From Plastoroseomonas arctica (GTDB taxonomy: Bacteria > Pseudomonadota > Alphaproteobacteria > Acetobacterales > Acetobacteraceae), in assembly GCF_018128965.1 (NCBI RefSeq), contig NZ_JAAEDH010000001.1, positions 248,001 to 312,000 on the forward strand: a DNA stretch of 64,000 nucleotides, written 5' to 3'. The position numbers were made by a program, and so were the translations under genes. This document shows positions 7,501 to 18,199 of this stretch, in pieces; position 1 is the first letter of the stretch, and the number at the start of each line of letters is the position of its first letter. Below the pieces are notes generated by a model. It saw only the letters and a program-made list of their open reading frames with translations, did not search any database and had not been told where the DNA came from.

Positions 7501-9599
7501 GTCTCCATCGCCGCGGCGAGGTTCGCCGCGGTGAACGGCATCGCTCGCGGCCGCACGCCGAGGGCGGCATGGATCGCATTGGCGATGGCCGCGACGGTTG
7601 GCCCGAAGGCCGGCTCGCCAGCGCCGAGAGGCGGCATCTCGGGCCGGTCGATAAGGGCGACGTCCACCTTGGGCACTTCGGAGAAGCGCAGGATCGGGTA
7701 GCTGTCCCAGCTGTCGGATGTGACGCGGCGGCGGTCGAAGCGCACCGCCTCCTTCAGCGCCTGGCTGGTGGCGTGGATGGCGCTGCCTTCGAGCTGGTTG
7801 ACGGCGCCGTCCGGGTTGACCACCTCACCAAGATCAGCGGCGATCCAGATTCGCGTGGCCCGCACCTCCGCCTCGGCGGCGACCTCGGCCACCACAGCGC
7901 ACCAGGCACCGAGGTTCTTGTAGCGGGCGACGGCGAGGCCCATGCCGGTGCCCTCAGCCGTCCCGCGCTGCGCCCAGCCTGCCATGTCGGCCGCGCGTTG
8001 CAGTACGGCGGCGGCACGCGCGTCATCGAGATGGCGCAGCCGGAAGGCGAGGGGGTCCTCGCCAGCCAGCCCCGCCAGCTCGTCCATCGCCGCCTCGATC
8101 GCCCAGACATTCACCGGCGCGCCGAGGCCGCGCATCGCCGAGGTGCGGATCGGCATGTCGGTGATGGTGCGCATGCCGATGTTCAGCTTGCCGATGCGGT
8201 AGATCGGCACCGCGTTGCGCTGCGCCCCGCCGCCGCCCTTGACCGGCATGTTGATCGCGAGGGGCACGGCGAAGGGCGGGTCCAGCGTCGATGCCGCGAG
8301 CAACGTCGGCAGCGCGCCGCGCCCAGGGCGGGAGGAATGTCCGTTGCTGGTCACGTCCAGCCTGAATTCCGCAATGTTGCCGGCGTCATCCAGCCCCGCC
8401 TCGACCTCCACCAGCATGGCCGAGGAGAAAGGCGACCAGCCCAGTTCATCCGCGCGGCTCCACAACACGCGCACGGTGCGTCCGGGGACGCCGCGCGCGG
8501 CCAGCGCTGCGTCCAGCGCCACGTCGTCGGCGCCATTGTGGCCGTAGCAGCCGGCCCCCTCGACGTGGCGGACCACCACCGATTCCACTGGGATACGCAA
8601 CGCCTTCGCGAGATCCAGGCGCAGGTTGTACGGCCCCTGCGTGTGCGACCAGACCTCGACCGCCTCGCCCGTCCAGCACGCCATCGCGCAGGACGGCCCC
8701 ACCGAGGCATGCGCCACCAGGGGTCGGAAGAAGTCGCGCTTGATGCGACGCGTCGCGGGAGCTTCGCCGCGGTCGTGCTCGGCGACGACACTGCTCTCGC
8801 CCGCGGCCTGGCGCAGCCAGGCGGGCATCGCGCCCTCGTCGGGCAGCGTGTCGTGCTCATCCCATTGCGCGAGGCGGGCGAGGCGGGCCAGCGCCTTGTC
8901 CGCGACATGCTCAGCTTCGGCGAGGACCGCAAGGAAGCTGCCATCGCGCACCAGCGTGGCACCCTCCGGCAGCGGGCCCGGCGCGACCTCGCGCAAAGTG
9001 GCCCCGCGCGAGGGCAGCCGCAGCACGCGCGCATGCAGCAGCCCTGCGGGGTGCATGTCGTGCAGGAAGCGCGGGCGGCCGAACACCTTGTCCGGTAAAT
9101 CAAGCCGCGCGGTTGAGGTTCCCGCCGTAACGCGCGCCGCCGGCGGCTTGGCGCGCGCGCCCGGCGTCGCCTCGCCATCGAGCAGCCCGCGCTCGGCCAG
9201 CGTCCAGTACGAGCCGACCGCACCCTGCGGCCCAACGAAATCCCCATCCTCGACGCGCAGCGCCTCGATCGGCACGCCGCTGCCCTGTGCGGCCACGCCG
9301 AGGAAGATCGCGCGCGCCTCGGCGCAGACATGGCGCAGCGCGACACCGCTGTTCTGCACCGATAGACTGCCGGAGGTCACACCCTCGTCGGGGCTGGTCG
9401 GCGTGGCGACGGTCTCGATGCGGATGCGCGGGATGGCGACGTCGAGTTCATCGGCGGCGATCTGGGTGAGCGCGGTGAGGATGCCCTGGCCGATCTCGAC
9501 CTTGCCGGGGCGGATCACCACCGCGCCGTCGGGCGTGAAGCCCAGCCATTGCGACAACCGCGGATTGGCCGCGAGCGAGGCGGGCAGCGTCGCACTCAT
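7497..9599 (-). CDS. Molybdenum hydroxylase large subunit, isoquinoline 1-oxidoreductase beta-like
   Basis: Molybdopterin-binding subunit of the xanthine dehydrogenase family, 700 residues. It opens PDGAVVIRPGKVEIGQGILT, typical of IorB/aldehyde-oxidase type proteins. It contains the AMRGLGAPVN segment and ends with GAGEPAFGP, which carries the Glu that acts as base in this family. It pairs with the [2Fe-2S] subunit at 9596-10060, whose stop overlaps its ATG. No FAD subunit is encoded, as expected for the IorAB type, and no cytochrome subunit is visible. No Tat leader is obvious at the chosen start. The substrate is probably an N-heterocycle or aldehyde. Confidence 0.9.
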   Translation of the reverse strand: MSATLPASLAANPRLSQWLGFTPDGAVVIRPGKVEIGQGILTALTQIAADELDVAIPRIRIETVATPTSPDEGVTSGSLSVQNSGVALRHVCAEARAIFLGVAAQGSGVPIEALRVEDGDFVGPQGAVGSYWTLAERGLLDGEATPGARAKPPAARVTAGTSTARLDLPDKVFGRPRFLHDMHPAGLLHARVLRLPSRGATLREVAPGPLPEGATLVRDGSFLAVLAEAEHVADKALARLARLAQWDEHDTLPDEGAMPAWLRQAAGESSVVAEHDRGEAPATRRIKRDFFRPLVAHASVGPSCAMACWTGEAVEVWSHTQGPYNLRLDLAKALRIPVESVVVRHVEGAGCYGHNGADDVALDAALAARGVPGRTVRVLWSRADELGWSPFSSAMLVEVEAGLDDAGNIAEFRLDVTSNGHSSRPGRGALPTLLAASTLDPPFAVPLAINMPVKGGGGAQRNAVPIYRIGKLNIGMRTITDMPIRTSAMRGLGAPVNVWAIEAAMDELAGLAGEDPLAFRLRHLDDARAAAVLQRAADMAGWAQRGTAEGTGMGLAVARYKNLGAWCAVVAEVAAEAEVRATRIWIAADLGEVVNPDGAVNQLEGSAIHATSQALKEAVRFDRRRVTSDSWDSYPILRFSEVPKVDVALIDRPEMPPLGAGEPAFGPTVAAIANAIHAALGVRPRAMPFTAANLAAAMET

Positions 9600-10060
9600 G
9601 CCGGCACTCCTTCGCGGGCGGCGCGTAGCACCGCGCGGATGATGCGGTTGTGGCTGCCGCAGCGGCACAGATGCGGCTCCAGCGCCGCGCGCACCTCTGC
9701 CTCGTCCGGGTCCGGCTTCGCCTGCAGCAGCGCCACCGCGCTGATGAGGATGCCGGACAGGCAATACCCGCATTGCCCCGCCTGCTCGGCGAGAAAGGCC
9801 GACTGCAACGGGTGCGGCGCGGTTTCCGACCCCAGCCCCTCGACCGTGGTCACGGCGCGGCCCGCGACCGCGGAAAGCGGCAACAGGCACGACGGCACCG
9901 AGCGCCCATCCAACAGCACATGGCAGGCGCCGCACGCCTCCACCCCGCAGCCGAAGCGCGGGCCGGAAAGGCCGGCGGCTTCGCGCAGCGCGGCCAGCAG
10001 TGGCACATCCTCGGGCAGGTCGAGCGCCGCGGGCGCCCCGTTCAACGTGAAGGCGATCAA
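9596..10060 (-). CDS. [2Fe-2S] subunit of molybdenum hydroxylase, IorA-like
   Basis: Electron-transfer subunit, 154 residues. The N-terminal plant-type ferredoxin domain has CGVEACGACHVLLDG plus a downstream Cys (first cluster). The C-terminal helical domain has GQCGYCLSG and CRCGSHNRI (second cluster). No ATG precedes the domain in frame. A TTG preceded by GGAG at 7 bases fits exactly, so TTG is the probable start. It overlaps the large subunit by 4 bases and follows the Bug receptor by 13 bases, suggesting one operon: receptor, small subunit, large subunit. Confidence 0.9.
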   Translation of the reverse strand: MIAFTLNGAPAALDLPEDVPLLAALREAAGLSGPRFGCGVEACGACHVLLDGRSVPSCLLPLSAVAGRAVTTVEGLGSETAPHPLQSAFLAEQAGQCGYCLSGILISAVALLQAKPDPDEAEVRAALEPHLCRCGSHNRIIRAVLRAAREGVPA

Positions 10061-10073
10061 GCGAAATCTCCAC

Positions 10074-11051
10074 TCATTGCGGCTGGATGCCGGCGAGGTT
10101 GATCCAGACCCGGCGTCGCTCGATATCGGCGCGCAACACGTCGCCGAACGCCTCGGGCGGCATCGGCGCGATCTCGGCGCCCAGGCGCGCGAAGGCATCC
10201 TTGATCGCGTCGGTGGCGATGATGCGGTTGATCTCGGCATTCAGCCGCTCGATCACCGCCCGCGGCGTCGCGAACGGAGCGAGCAGCCCGTTGAAGCCCA
10301 CCTGCTCATAGCCGGGCAGGGTCTCGGCGACTGTGGGCGTATCGGGCATCAGCGTCGAACGCTCGGTGCCGGTCGTGGCCAGCGCGCGCACGCGCCCGGC
10401 GCGGATCAGCGGCAGCATCGTCGCGATGCCGTCGAACATCGCCGGCACCTGGCCGCCGACCACCGCATTGCGGGCATCGCCGCTGAGCCGGAAGGGGATG
10501 TGCTGCACCTGGATGCCGGCCATGTGGCGGAACACCTCGAACGCGATGTGGTAGGGCGTGCCCGGCCCCGCGGTGGCGTAGTCGAGCTGGCCGGGGCGGG
10601 TCTTCGCCCATTCGACCAGCTCGGCCACGGTGGTCACCGGCAGGGCAGGGTTCACCACCAGGACCTGCAGCGTGCGGTTCAGGCTGGCAACGGGGGCCAG
10701 GTCGCGCAGCAGCACGTAGGGGCGATTGGGCATCAGCGTCTCGTTTGCGGTGAGCGTCACCGTCAGCATCAGCAGCGTGTGCCCGTCGGGGGTGGATTTG
10801 GCCGCCGCATCCGTGCCGATCACCCCGCCGCCCCCGGGACGGTTCTCCACGATGAAAGGCTGGCCGAAGGCGGCCGCGAGCGGTTCCGTCATCAGCCTGG
10901 TGAAGGTGTCGGCCCCGCCGCTGGGCGCGAAGGGGATGATGATGCGCACCGGCCGGTTCGGCCAGGCGGGTTGCGCGCGCGGCGCGCTCGAAGCGCCCAG
11001 CGCCGCGGCAAGGATCGCGCGGCGTGGCGTGATTAGGCTGGGGCCGACCAT
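10074..11051 (-). CDS. TctC/Bug-family periplasmic solute receptor
   Basis: 325-residue Bug receptor beginning MVGPSLITPRRAILAAALG with a Tat-like leader, then the family core VRIIIPFAPSGGADTFTRLM and IVENRPGGGGVIGTDAAAK. It is 13 bases upstream of the iorA-like gene on the same strand, so it may capture the substrate of that hydroxylase (inference). The ribosome site is weak; a GTG at the next codon is a possible alternative start. No permease partner is encoded nearby. Confidence 0.9.
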   Translation of the reverse strand: MVGPSLITPRRAILAAALGASSAPRAQPAWPNRPVRIIIPFAPSGGADTFTRLMTEPLAAAFGQPFIVENRPGGGGVIGTDAAAKSTPDGHTLLMLTVTLTANETLMPNRPYVLLRDLAPVASLNRTLQVLVVNPALPVTTVAELVEWAKTRPGQLDYATAGPGTPYHIAFEVFRHMAGIQVQHIPFRLSGDARNAVVGGQVPAMFDGIATMLPLIRAGRVRALATTGTERSTLMPDTPTVAETLPGYEQVGFNGLLAPFATPRAVIERLNAEINRIIATDAIKDAFARLGAEIAPMPPEAFGDVLRADIERRRVWINLAGIQPQ

Positions 11052-11095
11052 GCCGCAGTGTGGCGGGTGAAACAGCCCCGCGGCAAGCGACCGGA

Positions 11096-11551
11096 CTAGC
11101 CCAGCTTCGCCTTCACCAGCGCACCGGCCTTGGCCATGTCGAGCGTCGCGGCGTGCTTCGCCCGCAGCACCGCCATGACCTTGCCCATCTCCTTGACCGA
11201 GGTGGCCCCGGCCTCGGCAATTGCGGCATCGACGGCGGCGGCCACCGCGCCCTCGTCCATCTGGGCCGGCAGGAAGCCTTCGATCACCACGATCTCGGCG
11301 GCCTCCTTGGCCGCGAGCTCCGGGCGGTTGCCCTGGGTGTACATCTCCATGCTCTCGCGGCGCGATTTCACCATGCCGCGCAGCATGGAGATGATCTGCT
11401 CCTCGGGGATCTGCTCCACCCCGCTCGGCCGGGCGGCGATGTCGGTGTCCTTCAGCTTCGCCATGATCATGCGGATGGTCGAGGTCTGCGGCGCGTCCTT
11501 GGCGATCATGGCGGTCTTAAGGGCGGCGGTGAAACGGCTGCGCAAATCCAT
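11096..11551 (-). CDS. GatB/YqeY domain protein
   Basis: 151-residue cytosolic protein of the YqeY family, which resembles the C-terminal tRNA-interacting domain of GatB/GatE. It contains RFTAALKTAMIAKD, TSTIRMIMAKLKD and FLPAQMDE. Family length is about 150 residues and matches. GGGAG lies 9 bases before the chosen ATG; an in-frame extension upstream shows no similarity. In proteobacteria yqeY often lies beside rpsU or dnaG; here it is divergent from carA. Function in tRNA-dependent amidation or quality control is presumed, not shown. Confidence 0.88.
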   Translation of the reverse strand: MDLRSRFTAALKTAMIAKDAPQTSTIRMIMAKLKDTDIAARPSGVEQIPEEQIISMLRGMVKSRRESMEMYTQGNRPELAAKEAAEIVVIEGFLPAQMDEGAVAAAVDAAIAEAGATSVKEMGKVMAVLRAKHAATLDMAKAGALVKAKLG

Positions 11552-11616
11552 GGCGCGGAACTCCCTGGCTCGTACTGGGTCGTGCATAGGTGATCGTGAA
11601 CCGCCCGTATATGTCA

Positions 11617-11679
11617 CCTGGGAAATTTCTTATCGTGACTCGGGACAAAGCTGGACCTGGGAAGTTTTTTCCCAGATAA
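11617..11679 (+). promoter_or_regulatory. Candidate carA promoter with palindromic operator
   Basis: The sequence CCTGGGAA occurs twice, at 11617 and 11656, 39 bases apart. The second copy is half of a perfect inverted repeat, CTGGGAA (11657-11663), 5-base centre, TTCCCAG (11669-11675). A plausible sigma-70 pair is TGGACC (11652) and AGATAA (11674) spaced 16 bases, which would put the palindrome between -35 and -10 and start transcription almost at the carA ATG. No ribosome site precedes that ATG. The promoter reading is inference; the repeats are seen directly. Confidence 0.5.
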
Positions 11680-11686
11680 CGGCGCC

Positions 11687-13069
11687 ATGCGCAGCATAGA
11701 CGAGATCATCGCCCTGCTGGGCGGCCCCGAGGCGGCGGCCGCCCGCTGCGGCGTCGGCACCGAGGCCATCCGCAAGTGGCGCCAGGCACGCGCCGTGCCG
11801 GCCAAGCACTGGCAGGCCATCCTGGCCACGACCGGCCTGACGCTCGCCGACCTCACCGCCGCCGCCCCGCCCGCCCCGGAGACCCCGCCGATGCCCGAAG
11901 CTCCCGACGCGCCGCCGCAGGGTGCGACCGCCGCCCTGGTCCTCGCCGATGGCAGCGTCTTCTGGGGCGAGGGCTTTGGCGCCCACGCCACCCAGGTCGC
12001 CGAGCTCTGCTTCAACACGGGCATGACCGGCTACCAGGAGACGCTGACGGACCCCTCCTACGCCGCGCAGATCATCGCCTTCACCTTCCCCCATATCGGC
12101 AACACCGGCACCAATGCCGAGGACATGGAAGCCGCGACGCCGGTCGCGCGCGGTCTGGTCGTGAAGCAGCACATCACGAACCCGGCCAACTGGCGGTCCA
12201 CGCGCCACCTCGATGCCTGGCTGCGCGGCCACGGCGTGCCCGGCATCGCCGGCATCGACACCCGCGCGCTGACGGCGCGGATCCGCGACGGCGGCGCACC
12301 CAACGGCGTCATCGCCCACCCCGCCGATGGCCGCTTCGACATCGCGGGTTTGCTCGCCCAGGCGAGGGCCTGGCCGGGGCTGGAGGGGATGGACCTCGCC
12401 CGCGAGGTGTCCTGCCGGCAGAGCTTCGTTTGGGATGAGGCCACCTGGGCCTGGCCGGATGGCTTCGCCCCCGCGGCGGCACCGCGCCACCGCGTGGTCG
12501 CCGTGGATTACGGCGCGAAGCGGAACATCCTCCGCTGCCTCGCTGCGGCCGGGCTCGCCGTGACGGTGGTGCCGGCCGACGCCACGGCGGAGGAGATCCT
12601 GGCGCACGTGCCGGACGGCGTGTTCCTGTCCAATGGCCCGGGTGACCCGGCCGCAACGGGTGTCTACGCGGTCCCCGCCATCCAGGGCGTGATGGCGGCG
12701 GGCGTGCCGGTCTTCGGCATCTGCCTCGGGCACCAGCTGCTCGGCCTCGCGCTCGGGGCCAGGACCTACAAGCTCGACCGCGGCCATCGCGGCGCGAACC
12801 AGCCGGTGCGCGACCTCGCCACCGGCCGCGTCGAGATCACCGCGCAGAACCACGGCTTCGCGATCGACCCCGAGACGCTGCCGGCCAGCGCGCACGTCAC
12901 CCACGTCTCGCTGTTCGACGGCTCGAACGAGGGCATCGCCTCGGACGAATTCCCCGCCTTCTCGGTGCAGTACCATCCCGAGGCGAGCCCGGGGCCAAGC
13001 GACAGCCACCACCTGTTCCACCGCTTCGTCCGCCTGATCGAGGCGACCAAGGAAAAGGCCACCGTATGA
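11687..13069 (+). CDS. carA: Carbamoyl-phosphate synthase small subunit with N-terminal HTH domain
   Basis: Glutamine-hydrolysing subunit of carbamoyl-phosphate synthetase (pyrimidine and arginine synthesis), 460 residues. The CarA core runs from about residue 80 to the end, with the class I amidotransferase triad Cys346 (FGICLGHQ), His430 and Glu432 (VQYHPEAS). Residues 1-58 are an extra helical domain like a helix-turn-helix (ARCGVGTEAIRKWRQARAVP), joined by a Pro/Ala linker at about 58-79. Typical CarA is about 380-400 residues. No better internal start exists at the core. The following gene starts inside its stop (ATGA), so it heads an operon running to carB. Confidence 0.95.
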   Translation: MRSIDEIIALLGGPEAAAARCGVGTEAIRKWRQARAVPAKHWQAILATTGLTLADLTAAAPPAPETPPMPEAPDAPPQGATAALVLADGSVFWGEGFGAHATQVAELCFNTGMTGYQETLTDPSYAAQIIAFTFPHIGNTGTNAEDMEAATPVARGLVVKQHITNPANWRSTRHLDAWLRGHGVPGIAGIDTRALTARIRDGGAPNGVIAHPADGRFDIAGLLAQARAWPGLEGMDLAREVSCRQSFVWDEATWAWPDGFAPAAAPRHRVVAVDYGAKRNILRCLAAAGLAVTVVPADATAEEILAHVPDGVFLSNGPGDPAATGVYAVPAIQGVMAAGVPVFGICLGHQLLGLALGARTYKLDRGHRGANQPVRDLATGRVEITAQNHGFAIDPETLPASAHVTHVSLFDGSNEGIASDEFPAFSVQYHPEASPGPSDSHHLFHRFVRLIEATKEKATV

Positions 13070-13473
13070 AGACCATTCTCCTCGGCCTGGTCGGGCTTGC
13101 CGCCTTTATCGGCATCGCCGCGGCCACGGCCCCGCCGGTCGATTGCGCCGATCCCGTGTTGCACAGCGTGAGCCCGGATGCGCGGCACTCCCTGGCCATC
13201 TGCCGCGGCCAGCGCCTGGTCGCGATGCCCGGTCAGAGTGGCGACGCGCCGGGCCACGCCGTGCTGCGCGATGCCACCGGGCGGATCGAGGGCGTGGTCG
13301 CGATCGAGGCGATCAACGCGGTCGGCCATGCCCCGCGCTGGGAAGAGGCGGCGGTGGACCTGCCGCTGATCGCCCGCATCGGCTACGCCCGTGGCACCAC
13401 GATGCTCGATGACGGGTTCTGGCGCCTGCGCGCCTGGCTGCGCGCGGTGCCGCGGGACGAGGAATTCCGCTGA
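13066..13473 (+). CDS. Small exported hypothetical protein
   Basis: 135 residues with a signal peptide or N-terminal anchor (MKTILLGLVGLAAFIGIAAA). The mature part has two Cys residues and no motif I recognise. The start overlaps the carA stop by 4 bases and the stop shares its A with the lysE ATG, so it is translated with the car operon. It is probably periplasmic; function unknown. Confidence 0.75.
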   Translation: MKTILLGLVGLAAFIGIAAATAPPVDCADPVLHSVSPDARHSLAICRGQRLVAMPGQSGDAPGHAVLRDATGRIEGVVAIEAINAVGHAPRWEEAAVDLPLIARIGYARGTTMLDDGFWRLRAWLRAVPRDEEFR

Positions 13474-14105
13474 TGCCGTCGGCGGAAACGTTGCTGGTTT
13501 TCGCCGTGCTGTCCTTCGGCCTGGCGGCGACGCCGGGGCCGAATATGATCTACCTGGTCTCGCGATCGCTCGCGCAGGGCACCGGCGCAGGGATGGTGAG
13601 CCTGCTCGGCTGCCAGTTCGGATCGCTGCTGATCATGCTGTGCGCGGCGGCGGGCATCACTGCGGCGCTGTTCGCCGTGCCGCTCGCCTGGGATGCGCTG
13701 CGACTTGGGGGTGCCGCCTATCTGCTCTACCTCGCCTGGCAATGCCTGCGGCCCGGTGGGGCGCCAATCTTCGCCGCGCGTCCGATGCCGCGCGAGCCGG
13801 GCTGGCGGCTGTTCACGGTTGGCATCGCGACGGCCGCGCTGAACCCGAAGGTCGCGTTGTTCTACGTCGCCGTGCTGCCGCCCTTCATCGATGCCACGCG
13901 CGGTGACGTGCTGACTCAAGGTATCATCCTGGGCGGCATCCAGATCGCGGTGTGCACGGTGTTCGACGTGGCGCTGGTCTGGGGGGGGGCGGGGGTGTCG
14001 CGCTTTCTCGGCACGCGACCGGCCTGGATGACGGTGCAGCGCTGGGTGCTCGGTGGGGCGCTGGGGCTTTTGGCAGTGAAGCTCGCGACTGAAAGCCGGG
14101 GTTGA
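13473..14105 (+). CDS. LysE/RhtB family exporter
   Basis: Inner-membrane exporter of amino acids or similar metabolites, 210 residues with about six hydrophobic segments. The N-terminus carries the family signature FGLAATPGPNMIYLVSRS, and GIATAALNPKVALFYVAVLPPFID follows at about 110-135. It lies between carA and carB with 1-base overlaps on both sides. Substrates of this family include Lys, Arg, Thr and homoserine lactones; an Arg-pathway link is possible from context but unproven. Confidence 0.9.
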   Translation: MPSAETLLVFAVLSFGLAATPGPNMIYLVSRSLAQGTGAGMVSLLGCQFGSLLIMLCAAAGITAALFAVPLAWDALRLGGAAYLLYLAWQCLRPGGAPIFAARPMPREPGWRLFTVGIATAALNPKVALFYVAVLPPFIDATRGDVLTQGIILGGIQIAVCTVFDVALVWGGAGVSRFLGTRPAWMTVQRWVLGGALGLLAVKLATESRG

Positions 14106-14362
14106 TGTCGCCCTGGCTCATCCTCGTCCTTCTGCCGGTCGGCGCGCTCTACGCGTACGCCGCTGGGCGCCTCGCGACCGGCCTGCTCGGCACGCGCGAG
14201 CCGGCCGCGGTGCCGCCGATAATGGCGCTCTCAGCGCTGGCGCACCTGATGGTGTCGAGCCTGCTCGCCCTCGGGCCGACCTTGGCGCTGCTCGCCTTCT
14301 GGTCCGCCTCTCACCTCGCGGCGCTGCCCTTCGTGGCGCGCGGCCTCCGCACCGGAGCCTGA
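14105..14362 (+). CDS. Small two-helix membrane protein
   Basis: 85 residues with two clear hydrophobic segments ([19 protein letters not shown] and a second at about 40-70). The ATG overlaps the lysE stop (TGATG); a TTG one codon earlier is also in frame. It ends 1 base before carB, so it belongs to the same transcript. It could be an accessory to the LysE exporter or simply an orphan membrane peptide. No family recognised. Confidence 0.65.
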   Translation: MSPWLILVLLPVGALYAYAAGRLATGLLGTREPAAVPPIMALSALAHLMVSSLLALGPTLALLAFWSASHLAALPFVARGLRTGA

Positions 14363-14363
14363 C

Positions 14364-17609
<3,246 letters not shown>

Positions 17610-17612
17610 TGC

Positions 17613-17635
17613 GCGGGTGGCCGAGAGGCCCCCGC
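17613..17635 (+). terminator. Hairpin between carB and greA
   Basis: Stem GCGGG-GGCC / GGCC-CCCGC with a bulged T and a GAGA loop, starting 4 bases after the carB stop. The T-run after it is weak, so it may be a partial terminator or a processing hairpin rather than a strong stop. Confidence 0.35.
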
Positions 17636-17676
17636 GACATTGGTATTTGACCCCACCATCCAGGGATACGCGCATC

Positions 17677-18150
17677 GTGCAGAAGTTCCCCATGACCGCT
17701 GAAGGTCTGGTTCGTCTGGAAGAGGAACTCCGTTTGCTGAAGGGCGACGAGCGACACGCCGTGATCCGCGCGATTGCCGAAGCCCGCGCGCATGGTGATC
17801 TTTCGGAAAACGCCGAATACCACGCTGCGCGGGAGAAACAGTCCTTCATCGAGGGCCGCATTGCCGAGCTCGAAGCCATCATCCCCTCGGTCGAGGTCAT
17901 CGACGTCACCAAGATCTCGGGCAACCAGGTGCGCTTCGGCGCGCATGTGACGATCGTCGACGAGGAGAGCGAAGACGAGAAGACCTACCGCATCGTCGGC
18001 CAGTACGAGGCGGACATGAAGAACGCGTCCATCTCGATCACCTCGCCTCTGGCCAAGGCGCTCATCGGCAAAAAGACGGGTGACACTGTCGAGGTGCCGG
18101 CACCAGGCGGGGCGCGTTCGGTCGAGATCACCGCCGTCAAATACGCCTGA
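17677..18150 (+). CDS. greA: Transcription elongation factor GreA
   Basis: 157 residues, matching the usual 158. It rescues backtracked RNA polymerase by stimulating transcript cleavage. The N-terminal coiled coil runs from EGLVRLEEELRLLKGDE through ENAEYHAAREKQSFIEGRI; the acidic tip is in HGDLSENAEY. The C-terminal FKBP-like domain includes TYRIVGQYEAD and SPLAKALIGKKTGD. The start is the GTG that gives (M)QKFPMTAEG, the normal GreA N-terminus, with AGGGAT upstream. An ATG at 17692 would remove five conserved residues. Confidence 0.97.
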   Translation: MQKFPMTAEGLVRLEEELRLLKGDERHAVIRAIAEARAHGDLSENAEYHAAREKQSFIEGRIAELEAIIPSVEVIDVTKISGNQVRFGAHVTIVDEESEDEKTYRIVGQYEADMKNASISITSPLAKALIGKKTGDTVEVPAPGGARSVEITAVKYA

Positions 18151-18171
18151 GGCGGATTTCTTTTTGACTTT
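18144..18171 (+). terminator. Intrinsic terminator overlapping the greA stop
   Basis: CGCC (18144-18147) and GGCG (18151-18154) form a short stem with the TGA stop codon as its loop, followed by GATTTCTTTTTGACTTTT, a T-rich run unusual for this GC-rich sequence. A longer alternative stem pairs CCGCC at about 18131 with GGCGG. Confidence 0.55.
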
Positions 18172-18199
18172 TGGGTCGTGACCGCACAACGAGCGGGCC

